From assembly GCA_029959195.1 (NCBI GenBank), contig CP114121.1, forward strand, positions 1,984,001 to 2,048,000: 64,000 nucleotides of DNA, in the 5' to 3' direction. This stretch comes from Dictyophora rubrovolvata (Eukaryota; Basidiomycota; Agaricomycetes; Phallales; Phallaceae). The stretch's first letter is position 1; every line of letters starts with the position of its first letter. The translations under genes and the position numbers were made by a program. Positions 1 through 11,075 of this stretch are shown piece after piece. A model generated the notes under the pieces. It was not told where the DNA came from. It searched no databases and was given only the letters and a program-made list of their open reading frames with translations.

Positions 1-59
1 GTGAAATCCTAATCGAGTAAATGTGTTGCACAAATATCTTTATTGGTTGATTTCTGCAG

Positions 60-549
60 GATAATGGACTCAGCCGGGAGAAGTTGTTTTGCGAGTTCAG
101 TAGCATTCCGAGTTCAGGTCTTTGCCAGGTCGGAAGTTATGTACCAGTTACGGTCTATTTGTTAAGGAAGCCGTGTCCCAAATCGAGTGGTGATTGATAT
201 TGAGGCTGCGCAGGCATACAGATTTGTCCTTGATGAATTGTTTCAAGAGGAAATCTCCCCACTCAATTGCTTCCTCGAGGAGCATACATTACCACCGAAA
301 GTCAACGTCGAATTTCTCGGTGAACTCACGAATTTTGTTTCACTCCCAACTATAGTGACGTTGTATACTATTATAGTATATAACTACATATTTATACTGC
401 AATAATCCCATTCGACGTTGCAGGAAACTCTCGGGCTTGCCGCAGTTCGGGCCGAATGCTTCCTCGGACACGGCACAAAGAGTCTTCGAATTGACAAAAG
501 AAAACTCTACTGCAATGAACAACTTCGTGTACAGAGGGTAGGAGTGTAG
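60..549 (+). CDS. 3' part of an unidentified gene
   Basis: Not recognised. A coherent reading frame runs from about 166 to 354 (it includes the residues ECFLEE-like acidic text SPLNCFLEEHTLPPK). It can be joined over an intron at 355-423 (GTGACG...TTGCAG) to a last exon at 424-549 that ends in TAG and reads ETLGLAAVRAECFLGHG. A further exon may begin at 60 after a pyrimidine-poor acceptor (TTTCTGCAG), but the frame link from there to 166 is not resolved. The start would lie upstream of the window. The call rests only on frame continuity and splice consensus. It could instead be a relic of a dead gene. Confidence 0.3.
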
Positions 550-580
550 CACGCTTTTGGCTTTCAGAGCAAAAAAAGCA

Positions 581-663
581 CTCTCAGGCGGGGAATCGAA
601 CCCCGGTCTCGCGCGTTCACGGTCGGTGACAGGCGCGAATACTAACCTCTATACTACCTGAGA
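581..663 (-). tRNA. tRNA-Asp (GUC) with an 11-nt intron
   Basis: Reading the minus strand gives a full cloverleaf. The acceptor stem is a perfect 7-bp pair (TCTCAGG with CCTGAGA). The D arm is GTATAGAGGTTAGTAT, the anticodon stem CGCGC/GCGCG, and the T arm CGGGG-TTCGATT-CCCCG. The anticodon loop reads CTGTCA...C with anticodon GTC, so the tRNA carries aspartate. Eleven extra bases at 616-626 sit directly after position 37, the usual place for a nuclear tRNA intron. Without them the molecule is 72 nt. A run of seven T on the minus strand (571-577) just downstream is a good RNA polymerase III terminator. The D-arm and T-arm sequences fit the internal A and B boxes. Confidence 0.93.
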
Positions 664-1370
664 CATGCTAAGCTGCGCCATTTCTTCACACTATAACACA
701 ACGCAGTGACGGTAGCTGCCATCTCTATGCTATGATCTGCCAGAAGTTCTGTCAAACTTCGTTCTTGAATGATAACTGGCTCATCATCAATTATTTTTCT
801 TAAAAGATTTAGCCGCGAAGAGAGATAAATCCATTTGATTGACTAGATTCTTAAGTAATGGGTTTGCTTAGCAAGTTAGATGACCAAATTGCTTTGATCA
901 TCAACTGTACAATTCAACTACCTTGTCTTTTCCCACAACGACGCTGCTAGCGATGCTCTTACATTCTCATACTAAAAAGTAATCCAGTTTCCAATCAACG
1001 TTTTGAAATGGGTTAATTTTTGTAGATTTCAAATTGTTAAACGATACAAAGCAAGTTGGTGAGAATTTTGATAGAGCCCTAAGAGAAATCTACAACCGTC
1101 GCATGTTTCTAAATTACATCAAGTTATTTCACAGGCAAGAGGAAACTCGGTGGATCCGAAAAATGACACTAGAAATGGACCCACCCCCAACTAGAAATAT
1201 AGTCGACTGGACGGCGAACGCTTCAAATAAAAGACTGAACATATGAATAGAAGATAATAAAAAGACGAGGTGAAAACAATAGACGAGAGACGAAGGAAGA
1301 CTGCACGAAAACATGGGAGGTAAGAATTCATCAATTTGAAATCTCGATTATTTCTTTCAAGCGCAATAGC
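664..1370. other. Non-coding stretch after the tRNA
   Basis: About 700 bp of AT-rich sequence upstream of the tRNA and downstream of the bZIP gene. A 70-codon open frame at 1034-1246 (plus) shows no recognisable domain and does not splice into anything. I see no gene here. Confidence 0.5.
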
Positions 1371-2331
1371 TTATTCTTTAGTATCCCGGTCGACGGATCC
1401 AGCTCTTGAATCGTGTCGTGTCCCGTTTTCCACTGACTCACCAGCTGGTTCAGGTGCTGGCGGCTGAGGCGGTGGAGGCGGTACGGTAGCATGCGCAGCG
1501 TTAAGTGCTGCTCTTAGAGCCGCATTTTCAACTCGAAGCTGGTCGACCAGTGCTCGACATTCTTCCCAACGACGGTTGGCCTCGTCTGCAGAAGCCAGGG
1601 CAGCGTCGAGCAATTGTGAACGCTGTTCGAGGGCTTTAACATGCCTGAGAAAGAAAAAAGTGCGTAAATATATTTATATCGGCTTAAGTTTCTGACATAG
1701 ATATTAGGAACTTACGCGTCTCTACGTTCCCGAAAAGCGCGTTGGGCTTTGCGATTTTGTTCTGCACGTTTACTGGTACTCAATTGACGACCCCCAGCGG
1801 CCGCTGCGGATGCAGAAGTCGGAGATTCGTTACCATTGCCGGCTGAGAGGGAGGGGATAGGGTTGCCCTGACTGTCCAGGGCGGGATGTGGCTGACCATA
1901 ATACGCTTCATATGCGTGTGGTGGTGGTGGTGGCGGTGGAAGCTGATGCGGTTGGGTTGGCGCGTTCGCCTGCTGTTGTGGATCTGGAGCGGGACTTTGT
2001 AGCTTTCTTTTTCTCGTCGCACGGCCTGATGTAGCAGATGATTCAATTGTTTGTGTTACCACTGTTGAAGATTGGCCAGATGTTGTGTGTTGGGCAGTTG
2101 GGTCAGAGGTGGTGGGAGGTGGTGGGAGAGGAATACCTTGAGCGTTGACATAAGGCGAATTGGCTGCTGAGGTGAGAGATTAGCTAATTGATTAAAAATG
2201 AACAAAGGCGCACATCGTCGAGCGTCCTGTGGTGGGGGTGGGTAGGCTGGGTAGGGCGGGGCATTAGGAGGAGCGTCGGAGGGCGGGTACGGAACCGCCG
2301 TCGGCTGAGGATTGGGCGGATATCTGTGCAT
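1371..2331 (-). CDS. bZIP transcription factor, AP-1/PAP1-like basic region
   Basis: Predicted nuclear DNA-binding regulator of 280 aa in three exons: 2331-2214, 2166-1716 and 1644-1371. Both introns have GT-AG ends and the phases add up to 843 coding bases. The first half is rich in proline and carries a basic patch (TRKRKLQ). The bZIP basic region follows in the middle (SKRAEQNRKAQRAFRERRDA), with the NxxAQxxFRxRR signature of fungal YAP/PAP1-type factors. A leucine-zipper-like heptad stretch (LEQRSQLLDAALASADEANR and onward) runs into a proline-rich tail. Family knowledge: PAP1-type bZIPs bind TTAC/GTAA half sites, often in oxidative-stress genes. The Cys-rich redox domains of PAP1 are not visible, so a stress role is only a possibility. 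It shares its 5' region with the phosphatase gene at 2688. Confidence 0.85.
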
Positions 2332-2687
2332 GTATATGTAAACAGTTGAACTAAGGAGGGAAGATTATGTGTGCGGGTGACTAAGGAGGCGGGGGTTACT
2401 TAAACAAGGGTTACTTAAACATTCCCTCCTCTTTTTATGGAACGTTTATTTGACACTCCGATATTTCCCACTATTTCATTCTCCGCTGTAGACTCCGCCA
2501 CTTAAACAAACAGCTCGAACGTCGCGCGGTCGTCGCTCGTCGTCAGTTCCGTTCTACCCCTGGCCGTGTGTTTTCTGACATTTCCTTCTTCTTCTCATTC
2601 CGTTGTTCTCTCTGTTATCTTTCTCTATTATCTCTTTTTCTTTCCATCCCGCTTCTTTAGCGCCTTTTGTTTTTCGTTTCTTTCAAA
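2332..2687. promoter_or_regulatory. Divergent promoter between bZIP and PSR1-like genes
   Basis: A 356-bp shared upstream region. It holds two copies of GGGTTACTTAAAC 15 bp apart (about 2393-2420) and two copies of ACTAAGGAGG (about 2350 and 2382). The last 120 bp before the phosphatase ATG is strongly pyrimidine-rich, a common core-promoter and leader feature in fungi. The repeated GTTACTTAAAC contains TTAC, the half site typical of YAP/PAP1 bZIPs, so self-regulation by the neighbouring bZIP is conceivable but unproven. Confidence 0.4.
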
Positions 2688-4484
2688 ATGTCCTCCATAA
2701 AAGACGGCGTTGACCCATCCATCCAGTCTCAACAGACTCAGCAAGTTCCTCGTGATGCATCAACAGCCCCCAACATTGTCATCTCACACACTTCCTCTCA
2801 AAGTAATGCACAATCCAATGACGTCGAGAACGGCTCCAATGGCCACGCGTCGCATGAGGATCAGGGTGAGCTACAAGTACCAATCGTGGTACAGGTCTCA
2901 CACTCTGAAAGCGCCCCTCCTCAATCTGATCCAGCTTCTTCCCTAGGGAAACCTACAGAAGGCTCATCCACTAACGTGCCACCTTCAGAGAAGAAGTCGC
3001 CTTCGTTATCCGCTCCGGCCCAGCCATCGAGCTCGCGCAAAAAGCGCTCCTTTTGGTCGAGGCTTTTTAGCGCCCTCGTGCCCTGCGTCACACATACCCA
3101 ATCGCATTCGCCAGAGAATGTCTCTAGTGTTAGTCCTAATGTACCAGCTGTTCCAGAGAAACAGCGTCCTGCTGTCGCGAGTACTCCACTTGAAGGGTCC
3201 AACGAAAAGCCTATCCCGAAGGCATCGCCACCTGATTTAATGCAGGACAATACTACCCAGCTGCCTGAACCAGCTGTTGTTTTGAATTTCCAATCTCAGG
3301 AGGACACCAACGGCGGCGGCACGAGTAAGCCCATTACCTCTCATGCCATTCCGGTCGATCCCAGCATTGACGATACCATTGTCATCCAACCACCACCACC
3401 TTCCCCCAAGCGGTTATCTAAAGACATCACTGGTGGTGTTACGTCCGGCGCGGTACAAGCACCTGGTTCCACAGGTAATGAAGAACGTGAACATGTCGAC
3501 GGCGACAGTGAACAGTCGGAGTCTAGTAGCTTCACAGATGATCCCGACCGGGAGATTCTAAGTCCCCAACCTCATGCGGCGGATGAAGATTACGAGGATG
3601 AAGAAGATCGCTTGATTATGAATGGCGGTGCAGGCATTCCAGTAGGACCGGTTCGTGTTTAGTCTTTCTATCCAACATTTAATGGCCCCTCTAATTACCG
3701 TATCGATCAGGATGGTGTACCGCGTCCGTTACTACCACCAATTGCCCCGCAGCATCAGGGTCGAAAATGTCTGGTACTGGATCTCGATGAAACACTGGTA
3801 CATAGTAGTTTCAAAGTAAGCGTTCTTATTTAATTACCACGTCAAAATGACACGTTATTCACCTTCCTGTTTTTCGTGCTTTTTTTTTTGAACGTGTATT
3901 AGCTTATTCCCCAAGCGGATTATGTAGTCCCTGTAGAAATTGAGTGGCAATGGCACAATGTCTATGTCATCAAACGACCTGGTGTCGATAACTTTTTAAA
4001 GCAAATGGGTGAACTATTTGAAGTAGTCGTTTTCACTGCTAGTCTCAGCAAGGTTAGTTCCTTTAAAAAGAAATAACACGTGAATTGGGAACATCTGCTA
4101 ATTAATCTTTTTTTTTTTAGTATGCCGACCCTGTACTAGATAAGCTTGATGTACACAAAGTTGTTACACATCGCTTGTTTCGAGAAAGTTGCTATAATCA
4201 CAAGGGCAACTACGTTAAGGTGGGTTATAAGTTAACCATTAACGGCTAGACTCTGGAGGCTCATTATAATACTGTAGGACTTATCACAACTTGGACGGAA
4301 CCCGACAGATACTATTATCATAGACAATTCACCAGCATCATATATCTTCCATCCTAACAATGCTGTTCCTGTTTCATCATGGTTCAATGATCCTCATGAT
4401 ACCGAACTAACGGATTTGGTTCCATTCTTAACGGACTTGCGGCTGACGGACGATGTACGAGGAGTACTGGACGGGGGACTGTAA
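2688..4484 (+). CDS. PSR1-like/NIF-type (FCP1-homology) phosphatase
   Basis: HAD-superfamily protein phosphatase of 507 aa. Five exons: 2688-3650, 3711-3815, 3903-4052, 4121-4219 and 4278-4484. All introns are GT-AG and the total is 508 codons. The catalytic DxDxT motif is [13 protein letters not shown] at about residue 340. Further signature blocks follow: [44 protein letters not shown] and [10 protein letters not shown]. The order matches fungal Psr1/Psr2 and human SCP phosphatases. The long N-terminal 320 aa is low-complexity and Ser/Pro-rich, with a short basic-Cys patch ([17 protein letters not shown]). In yeast, Psr1/2 are plasma-membrane-associated and act with Whi2 in stress signalling. 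I chose the ATG at 2688 because the frame upstream has no other ATG. Confidence 0.93.
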
Positions 4485-6768
4485 GAAAGGGAACTCAATC
4501 CACGGACGGATTATTTAACTTTTCTATTGCTCTCGCGTTCTGTCCTCTACGTATCTACGGTCATGTCATGATTTCTTTTCTATCATCGTCCTAATTGCCC
4601 ACTTGTTACCCGTCCGCCACCATTTTGCCCCGAAGTTGTCCGCTTCTCGCTTTTCTCTCCTCGCAGTTTCTCTTTGGTTTGCTTGCTGCAGCTGTGATTA
4701 TACCAACATCGGGATACATTTTGCATTTGCTACCCTGTTACCTGCACTAATTCATCCAGAATTTCCTAATTCGGACATCGATTTTGATACCCTTCTGCTT
4801 TATCCACCCCGTGTCTTCCTCCCGTGCAACGCAATCATCCCGCCATTCTACGCCTTTTCACTGTGTCATATACACTATATTTCCATCGTGCGGAAATGTC
4901 TATTCTATGCACACCTGGATGCCGCCTTTTTTTATTTACTATTGAATGCCTTCGTTGGCTGACACCGCACGCTTGGTCATGCTTCTTTTCTCTCGGAAAG
5001 CATTTTCGACATGCTGTATCATCGTTTTTTTCTTTTTCAAGATCTCATTTCGCCATTCGATATGCTTATAACACTTGATATCATATCACTTTTCTTATTT
5101 CTTTTATCTTCCGCGACTTCTGCCAGCCAGTCAGTCAGTCCAAACCCAGGCATTCTTGTATCTTTACTCCATTTCTCATCCCCATGTCGTTCTTGACTCT
5201 CACATTCGTTCGTGTATCTCCCCCTTTCGGCATGTTTTATACTCCTCTCTCGTCTCTTTCCGGCCTGTCTCGAATAGCACTTTTCTAACTCTTATCTCTC
5301 ATACATGAAACGTTCTCTTTACTGGTTCATTACTCGGATCCTTACATATTGGCGTAGCTTTCAAGTGGGTTATGCCTAATATCCGAGCCTATCGATACCC
5401 GTCTTTGTTATTTCATTGCTATTCCGGACGTTCTACCACCCGGTTTTTACATTTCGCACATTGTTACGACTCGTTGATGGCGTGATTACGAATTGGTTAC
5501 GAATTTTTTTCTCCCTCCTTGCTGAAGCACTCGAGTTTGTGGTTATTTTAGTGGAAACACAAGTATGTGGCTTTTTGCGATTCCTTTTATTCTGCTTCGC
5601 CATGTATATGTTGTTAGCAGACTTTTTTTTATTCCTATACCTTTACCTTGGCAATATCATTTATTGACTGCATTGTACATAGCTCACTGTTCGTATATAA
5701 ACAATCAAACCACAGCACTAGACTTTATGCCATAGGTTGGTTCAAAATTAAGGACGTTTTGACTTTGGGAAATAAACGTGGGCTGATAGGAGACTTGGTC
5801 TTGTTCTCTCTTTTGTCCTCTATTCTTAGACTTCATTCTGACACCGTATCTCGACCTATAAAAGTGAAATCTCCGAAGTGCCATAATAATAAAAATGTCA
5901 CGACAAGCCATGACGTGCAAAAGGGCGGCACGTGCCTCCGGCCCACTCATAGGGTGGTCAAATGAGATAATGATCAGGTCCGCAGCTTTCTTTTTCCTGA
6001 AATGAGAATGGTTGAGAATACGTTCGATGTCAACGAATACGGATTAATAGGGTAAAGAATCCATATGCAGTATGGGACACACATATGGATCATTGGTCCG
6101 GGTCATGTTATATGTAATGCAATACATAAATATCTCGTACTGCATCCCCTCTTTCTTCTTCTTCTTCTTCTTCTTCTTCTTCACGTCCTCCTATATAATA
6201 TCTTCTATAAAATCTATCAGCAGTTCACCGACCATACGTATACTTGAAATCATAACTCAATTCGAGTCGTTGTCACCCCCCAAAAGTCGACCGGTGAATT
6301 GTATTTGCTCAGTCATTTCTTACTTTCACCTCAATTCCTGGTCTTCTTGGTTCTATGCGAGTTCAGTTCGTGCGCGCATTCCGACAAAATCGGCTCGACA
6401 CATCAACAGTAGATCAATTGGCAGCCCGAGCATCGAGGCTAACCACGCGGCCGAGTTCCCCGGCGTATAAAGCAAAGGATTTACTAATTCGTATTCGTAT
6501 TCTCGCTCGATCCCTACAATAATTATTCAAGAAAAAAAAGAAAGGACAACAAAAGGCGCTAGTAAAGAAAGGAAAGAAAAAGAACATAAAGGCCTCGCGT
6601 GACGAGACGAAGGAAAAGTGCACAACCATCTCCCTCCCGCAGCACCAGCAGTGGTATTAGGTTCAGCCTTCTCTTAGTCAACAGCTCCAACACGCTTCTA
6701 AAATTCATTTTTATCAATTATCAAATCAAGCCCAATTTATATGCCAAACACTGGAAACCCTGGATCGT
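4485..6768. other. Long pyrimidine-rich non-coding region
   Basis: About 2.3 kb between the convergent phosphatase and coiled-coil genes. From about 4500 to 5650 it is very rich in C and T on the plus strand. Several long open frames there are compositional and lack any domain. It may be an extended 3' UTR or an unannotated non-coding transcript. A TTC-type microsatellite lies at 6154-6182. Confidence 0.4.
6154..6182. repeat. (TTC)n microsatellite
   Basis: About ten uninterrupted TTC units in non-coding DNA between two convergent genes. Confidence 0.9.
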
Positions 6769-9700
6769 TTAAAAGTCACTCTTCTCCTCCCCCGCCCAAG
6801 GATCGAACACATTTCGATGAGTCTGCGAATGAGAAATGGAGCTCGCGGAGTGCGTATGGGAAGGATGTATATTAGCATTAGCATGTGAGACACTATGACT
6901 TGCAAACATAGCACTCTTTCCCCGCGGTGAAGGATTCGAAATGGAACTGGTGCTACGATGAGCAACGCCCGGCGATCCAGACGTTGCACCCGTCCCCATG
7001 CTCGAGGCAGGAGCTGAACCGGATGACCCCGAACCTGAAGAACTAAGTGGTCCGCTCGTGGGTCCGCTCGCAGACACCGCACCGGAGCCACTTGGAATAA
7101 TCATCGCGCTCAATTTCTCTCTGCTAGTATTTACACTCCCCGTTCCACCTCCCAACGCGCGGAGAAGTACTTCCCGTTCTTCAGGTGACGGTGCAAAAGC
7201 ATTTTGCAAATTCGTAAAGAACCCATTGTCGAAGGGGATAGACGGCACAAGAGGCGGCGGCACGACATGAACGGCGCCCGTAGGTCGTGCGGGAGGAGAC
7301 GAAGCTTCTCTAAGAGAAAGGTGCCCGGTAGCATTCCCATGAATGAAAAGACCGTCTTGTAACGAAGGAGCAGACAACGAAGACTTCGGGTGATGAAAGA
7401 AAGAATTTGGAGGAGATGGTGTCGTCACTGTCGATCCAATTGGACCAAAATCAGACGTAATCGTTCGCATTTTGGAGCGACTACTGGTATGTGCGTGTCC
7501 AGAACCAGTCCTACCGAACCCAACAGCTAAACCGGTATCTGGGACTATCGGTTTCATTATCGAGTTGCTGAGATTATCCTGATAGGTAACGGCAGGGGTG
7601 AATGTGCTCCCTTGGCTAGAAAGGGTGAAGACCTTCGCATCCGGATTGAGACCCCTCTCCCTATTTCCAAACCACCTCCGTCGACCCTGAGCAGCGCTAT
7701 TTTGTGATGGTAGAGTCATGGGAGACGGTGACGGAGATTTTGGACGTTGAAGAAGCTTCGACGCTGTATTCCCCGAGATAACGGAAGGTGATACCATGGA
7801 TGCATCATCAAAACGAATGCGACTTGGAACCGGGGGAGCTGAATGAGTTTCTTCCGTGTGTTCTACAAGGACGAACGGTTCTTCGTATATGGTACCAATA
7901 CCTCCACCACCAGAAGATGTGGGCGAATCAATAGGGGAGGATGCAGCTTCCGGTTCAGCGGTCGTCTGTCCGTGAGGAGACGGAATATCTATAGATTGCA
8001 TCAAACTACTCGGAATCAATGAAGTGCTTATTGGAGACAAAGGAGATTCGCGCAGAGGAGTCGAGACGGATGAAACGATTTCAGGACCAAATGGTCTAAA
8101 CTGAGATGTGCTTATATGTAAGTTCCCCGACGGATGGGCATGCGGTTGAATTTGTTGGCCCAACTGTTGCGATGGCCGAAGAATAGGATGACCAGAAAAA
8201 ACAGACGGAAGCGGTCCAATAATCCCAGGAGAATGTTCAGAAGATAAACGAGGCGGCCACACGGATGACAGTGGGGAAGACGATGAAGCACTACCATCTT
8301 CATTTTCCTTCTCTTTCTCTCTTTCTCTCTCCCCTCTCTCCTTGGCTTGCTTGTCTTTCACCTCCTTCAATTTCTCATACTTTTCCTTCTCTTCTGCGAT
8401 AGCGCTTTCTAGCACTCTCGCTCGAGCCGCCAATACTTGAACATGAGCATTAACACTCCTCAGCTCCTCTCGCTGGCTATCTATCTCTGTGGTCAATGTT
8501 TCGCGCTTCTCAATATCACTAACGCGCTGCTTCTCTACACGAACCACTTCCTCTTCCATCTCCCGTTTCATACTCTCAGCAGCTGTACCCAGCCGCTCGA
8601 TCAAACCATTGGCATGATCTCGCTGACTTTCCGCTGTCTTGAGCTTCTTTTCGGCCTCACGTTTGGTACCATCCGCATGTCGACGCGCGTCATCCAACGA
8701 CTTTGTACGAGATTTCAAATCGACACGAGCCACATCTTCATTCTTCTTTGTCGTACGAGCTCGCGCTACCTCCGCTTCAAGGTTACTTGTCGTAGACGCA
8801 GATGTAGCGCGGGCCTGAGCTAATTGAGCTTTCAAATCAGAAGTTGAGCTGCGAGTGGATTCCAACTTTTCGAGAAGATCTATGATAATGGGACTTTGAT
8901 CTAGGACCGTTGGGGGATAGTGCTGCTGTGAGGGCGGAGAAACGGCAGAAGAAGACGGTGCAGAAGAGGAGGAAGAACATGCGAGAGGAATGGGAGAGGC
9001 TGGGAGAATTCGAGGTTGCTTGTGCTGTTCAGGTGATGGCGGCGGAATGCGCTTCGCGTGAAGAGGCAAAGAAGCAGATTTCGGCAGTGGGGGCGGGGTA
9101 GTGGGGCGAGGTGGAGGATTCGTTGGGAGAACAGGATCGCGCTTAGGCAAAGGCTGAATAGAATTTCTCTCTCGGAGGATAGACTTGCTATTTGTCCGGG
9201 AAGAACCTGATGAGCGTCTAGGGATTGCCGCGCCCGGTTGGTGCTGCAGTTTAGCAGCGGTTTTTCCAGAAAATGGATCCTCATGGCGAGGGGACGGAGC
9301 CGATAAGAAGGAGTCCACAGCATCGGCGGTGTCATCGTTGCCCGGGCGTAAACGAGATGAGATCGAAGCGTCATTCTGCGCAGCCAGCTTGACTTGCCTA
9401 GGCTGCATGTTCATCTCGAAGGCTAGCCACCATCGACCGAATGCTCCAATGAAGCACGATCCACGAGTGAGAGGGTTGTTCCAGGATATAAGTTTAGGAG
9501 AGATGGACGGAGAGTGATGATGGGTATGCGATGACGGCGGGATGGGGGGGATCATGGCCATTTCGACAGGCGGAACAACGGCAAAGGCGACGATCAAAAA
9601 ACTTCGAAAGTCGTAGGAAGGCGTCCGTAAAGAAACTGAAGCTTTGTTGGCGAAATGAAATACAATAGGTACTGTGGTATCTGATGAGGAGGATGTGGCG

Positions 9701-10101
9701 TTCAGACGACGATTAGATAGTTTGCGAATGTGATGTGGCTCATCGTCGCTGGTGGAGTGGCGAGAGGGTGATTCATCGTCTAGATCGTCAGATTCGATAC
9801 TATTGTGAGCTTCGCTGAGACGAGATAGATGTTGGCGAAATACGAGTTCTGTCAGAAATGCCCGAAAGGAAGCTTCATTCGGATTTGTAAGATAGGCTAG
9901 TAAAAGAAGTACGATTTAGTTAAGACTATTATAGTCGCAAAGAAAAAGTGTGTTATCCATACCGATGAGGGTGAAAAATGCGACGAGACAGATCGTCAAA
10001 ACGACGGAAGGCAAATCAAGGACATGAGCAGACGAAGGCCATAACGTGAAAGGTAGTCGTAACGAGACAACGCCGAGACCGCCCAAAGCAATGCCCACCA
10101 T
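6769..10101 (-). CDS. Large coiled-coil protein with N-terminal membrane segment
   Basis: A 1,088-aa protein in two exons (10101-9963 and 9896-6769; 1,089 codons). No enzyme domain is recognised. A hydrophobic segment near residues 27-46 (DLPSVVLTICLVAFFTLI) looks like a membrane anchor, and a second hydrophobic stretch (SFLIVAFAVVPPVEMAMI) lies near residue 145. Residues of roughly 385-575 form a long charged coiled coil (LEKLEST...EKYEKLKEVKDK). The flanks are Ser/Pro-rich and probably disordered, and the end is WAGEEKSDF. The ATG at 10101 is the first in frame after a stop-free short leader. An extra upstream exon cannot be excluded, because the frame stays open back to an acceptor-like site near 10170. 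It is probably a membrane-anchored scaffold or tether, which is an inference from architecture only. Confidence 0.75.
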
Positions 10102-10359
10102 GAGTCTTATAACGTCCGACGTCGCTGACGAAGACGACGACGACGACGTCTGGCGACGATGAGCGAGCTGAAATAATTGCCTGGACAGCTTGGATCAAGT
10201 CAGAAGAAATAAGATTGTTCTTCGTGACCCAGAAAAAATGTTGCTTCCGATTCCGTTGCATCACGTAAGCGACTTCGTCACCAGCCAGTGCTGAAAACTT
10301 GCCCAATGCCGGTTATGATATAGTCTGAGTGGGGATAAAAAAAAATTATAAAATTTTTA

Positions 10360-10979
10360 TTATGGCTGTTGTACATTTTGATCGTTCTTTGGTGTGCTAT
10401 TTAACTCTGCCTCTATGCGTTCTCTCGCTCGTACTACTTTTGATAATAAATAATGCGAATGTGTTGGAGCTTTTGACAGACGGGCGGGTGGTTCAGTGGA
10501 TGGGGAATTCATGGAAAATAGCTGTTCATAATTCTGTTGAAATTGAATAAAAGCATTGGAAAAGAGACACAAAGAAACATTACTTTAATTATATGTTCAA
10601 CCGGTTGATCTTTTTTAGAATTCAAAATGAGATGTGCCTCATCGAGGGTCATTCGGTGGTCCCGTGTCAATTTGTCCGTTTGAGATCCAGAAAGAGCATG
10701 GCTCACACCTGCAGCATCGGAAGACAAACCTTCTGGTCTATGCCGAGCATCTGAAACAAAAAAGGCCAGAAGTTGAACAGAACTTCCAAGTAGATAGAGA
10801 CGATTAGGGAAACCCACTTTTGGCGGCTTGTCGTCCAGCTTCCAGCAGAGCTTTACCCACAATTTGTGATCCAATAACAAGGATCTGGATAAGTGCTCGC
10901 GGCGATGACTATACATGAAAAAAAGAAATATATATATATCATTATTTGAGTCAGGCAAGCGAAGTGTAATACTCACCAT
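10360..10979 (-). CDS. PAM16: Mitochondrial import motor subunit Pam16/Tim16
   Basis: J-like partner of Pam18 in the presequence translocase motor at the matrix side of TIM23. The 144-aa protein is built from four exons: 10979-10977 (only the ATG), 10908-10818, 10750-10584 and 10533-10360. The total is 145 codons. The N-terminus MSSPRALIQILVIGSQIVGK matches the family's hydrophobic start. Next come ALLEAGRQAAKNARH, the J-like segment MTLDEAHLILN and NYEQLFSMNSP, and the conserved SHYLLSKVVRARERIEAEL near the end. As in all Pam16 proteins there is no HPD motif, so it does not stimulate Hsp70 itself but holds Pam18. The start codon standing alone before the first intron was chosen because splicing ATG|TCA restores the family N-terminus. 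Confidence 0.95.
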
Positions 10980-11075
10980 ACAAGGAGGAGTCGGAAGTGG
11001 CAAAACTCACGTAATCCAAGCCCGTCATTTTTTTTTTTGGAGCACCGCCGGACCTAGTCGACGAAATTCCCCCCA
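10980..11075. promoter_or_regulatory. Minimal bidirectional promoter PAM16/RPA43
   Basis: Only 96 bp separate the two start codons. The interval holds a T-run of about 12 (11028-11038), i.e. a poly(dA:dT) tract of the nucleosome-excluding type. The PAM16 leader probably occupies most of it. Confidence 0.55.

Noticed and set aside
8901-9374. Minus-strand 157-codon frame inside the coiled-coil gene
   Set aside because: Out of frame with the 1,088-aa protein, which itself has a clear compositional and coiled-coil signal on the same strand.
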